Below are positions 11,358 to 11,603 of a stretch of 11,603 nt of DNA, piece by piece. Positions within the stretch are counted from its first letter, which is position 1, and every line of letters starts with the position of its first letter. The notes under the pieces are model-generated. The model did no database searches, was not told the origin of the DNA, and worked only from the letters and a program-made list of their open reading frames with translations. This DNA is from a bacterium (GTDB lineage Bacteria; Patescibacteriota; Minisyncoccia; UBA6257; 1-14-0-10-44-23). A program made the translations under genes and the position numbers. The DNA is taken from assembly GCA_030699515.1 (NCBI GenBank), contig JAUYME010000065.1:1-11603 (forward strand). The letters run 5' to 3'.

Positions 11358-11603
11358 TTATAACCTAATTTTCTTCAGCGCCAGCGCATTTATCACCACA
11401 ATTACAGTAGAAAGGCTCATTACTAATGCGCCCACCTCCGGCCTTAGGAAAAATCCCCAGGCAGCAAATGCTCCCGCTGCCGCCGGAATTGCCACTACGT
11501 TGTAGCCCAAAGCCCAAATTAAGTTCTGAATCATTTTTTTGTACACTGCTCGGGAAAGCTTAATCAGCTTCAAAACGTCACCTGGGTCATTTTTAGTCAG
11601 CAC
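11358..11603 (-). CDS. C-terminal part of a P1B-type heavy-metal ATPase (CopB-like), cut by the window edge
   Basis: The last 81 residues or so; the frame stays open to the window edge, so the N-terminal bulk (metal-binding region, CPx motif, phosphorylation domain) is outside. Visible: the end of the nucleotide-binding/hinge region (NDPGDVLKLIKLSRAVYKKM), TM7 with NLIWALGYNVVAIP and TM8 with MSLSTVIVVINA. From memory, N-x5-GYN-x4-P together with MSxST-x5-NA fits the P1B-3 (CopB, Cu/Ag) signature better than the P1B-1 (CopA) one, which has SS in TM8. Such pumps export copper or silver across the membrane using ATP. The metal cannot be settled from this fragment, since the CPx motif is not visible. 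Confidence 0.9.
   Translation of the reverse strand: MLTKNDPGDVLKLIKLSRAVYKKMIQNLIWALGYNVVAIPAAAGAFAAWGFFLRPEVGALVMSLSTVIVVINALALKKIRL

Noticed and set aside
1..11603. Phage defence, toxin-antitoxin or biosynthetic cluster
   Set aside because: No nuclease, toxin, antitoxin, transposase, recombinase or cluster-type enzyme could be recognised in any frame.

Overview
The window reads as a stretch of a small-genome, AT-leaning bacterium, most probably a member of the Patescibacteria (Candidate Phyla Radiation; Parcubacteria-like). This placement is an inference. It rests on the compact gene order, the secreted or membrane-anchored Ig/PKD proteins that open with a CSDGxxND...DPGC module, a two-gene DsbA-VKOR oxidative folding unit, many very short or absent 5' leaders, and intergenic spaces filled with CCTATAA-type and GGAAATTGG-type repeats that I associate from memory with such genomes. 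No rRNA, tRNA, transposase or CRISPR array is visible.

Left part (1-1635). A GC-rich gene (158-1078) with its own strong ribosome binding site and a large GC-rich terminator sits in otherwise AT-rich DNA. By hand count 42 of 60 bases are G/C at 901-960, against 25 of 60 at 3121-3180 and 18 of 60 at 7201-7260. It encodes an unrecognised membrane or lipoprotein-like product and looks foreign. It is followed by about 550 bp without a gene, holding several kinds of short repeat and the control region of the next gene.

Surface-protein pair (1636-5417). Two tandem paralogues encode exported, C-terminally membrane-anchored multidomain proteins (Cys module, Ig-like and PKD domains, Fn3-like domain, TM anchor). 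The first carries two extra Ig-like domains. Their PKD segments are nearly identical at DNA level although the flanks have diverged. Both are preceded by TGACA-N4-TGTCA palindromes and by a GGGGAAA(A)G box about 50 nt before the start codon. A perfect 40-bp palindrome separates them, and a perfect terminator stem ends the second.

Centre (5492-8560). A 15-unit CCTATAA array runs into the 3' end of a VKOR gene, which is coupled by a 1-bp gap to an upstream membrane-anchored DsbA-like gene, both on the minus strand. This pair probably makes disulfides in exported proteins such as the Cys-containing neighbours. Divergently, a secreted protein of unknown function abuts an RsuA/RluB-family rRNA pseudouridine synthase.

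Right part (8537-11603). An MFS-type transporter, an eight-cysteine mini-protein whose tail is built by a REP-like element, RdgB/HAM1 nucleotide-sanitising pyrophosphatase, a 30-35 residue single-TM mini-protein with its own promoter and terminator, a 70-residue two-TM membrane protein, and the C-terminus of a P1B-type (CopB-like) metal ATPase cut by the window edge. Several minus-strand genes here have a TATAAT-like box 6-15 nt before the start codon, so they are probably leaderless or nearly so.
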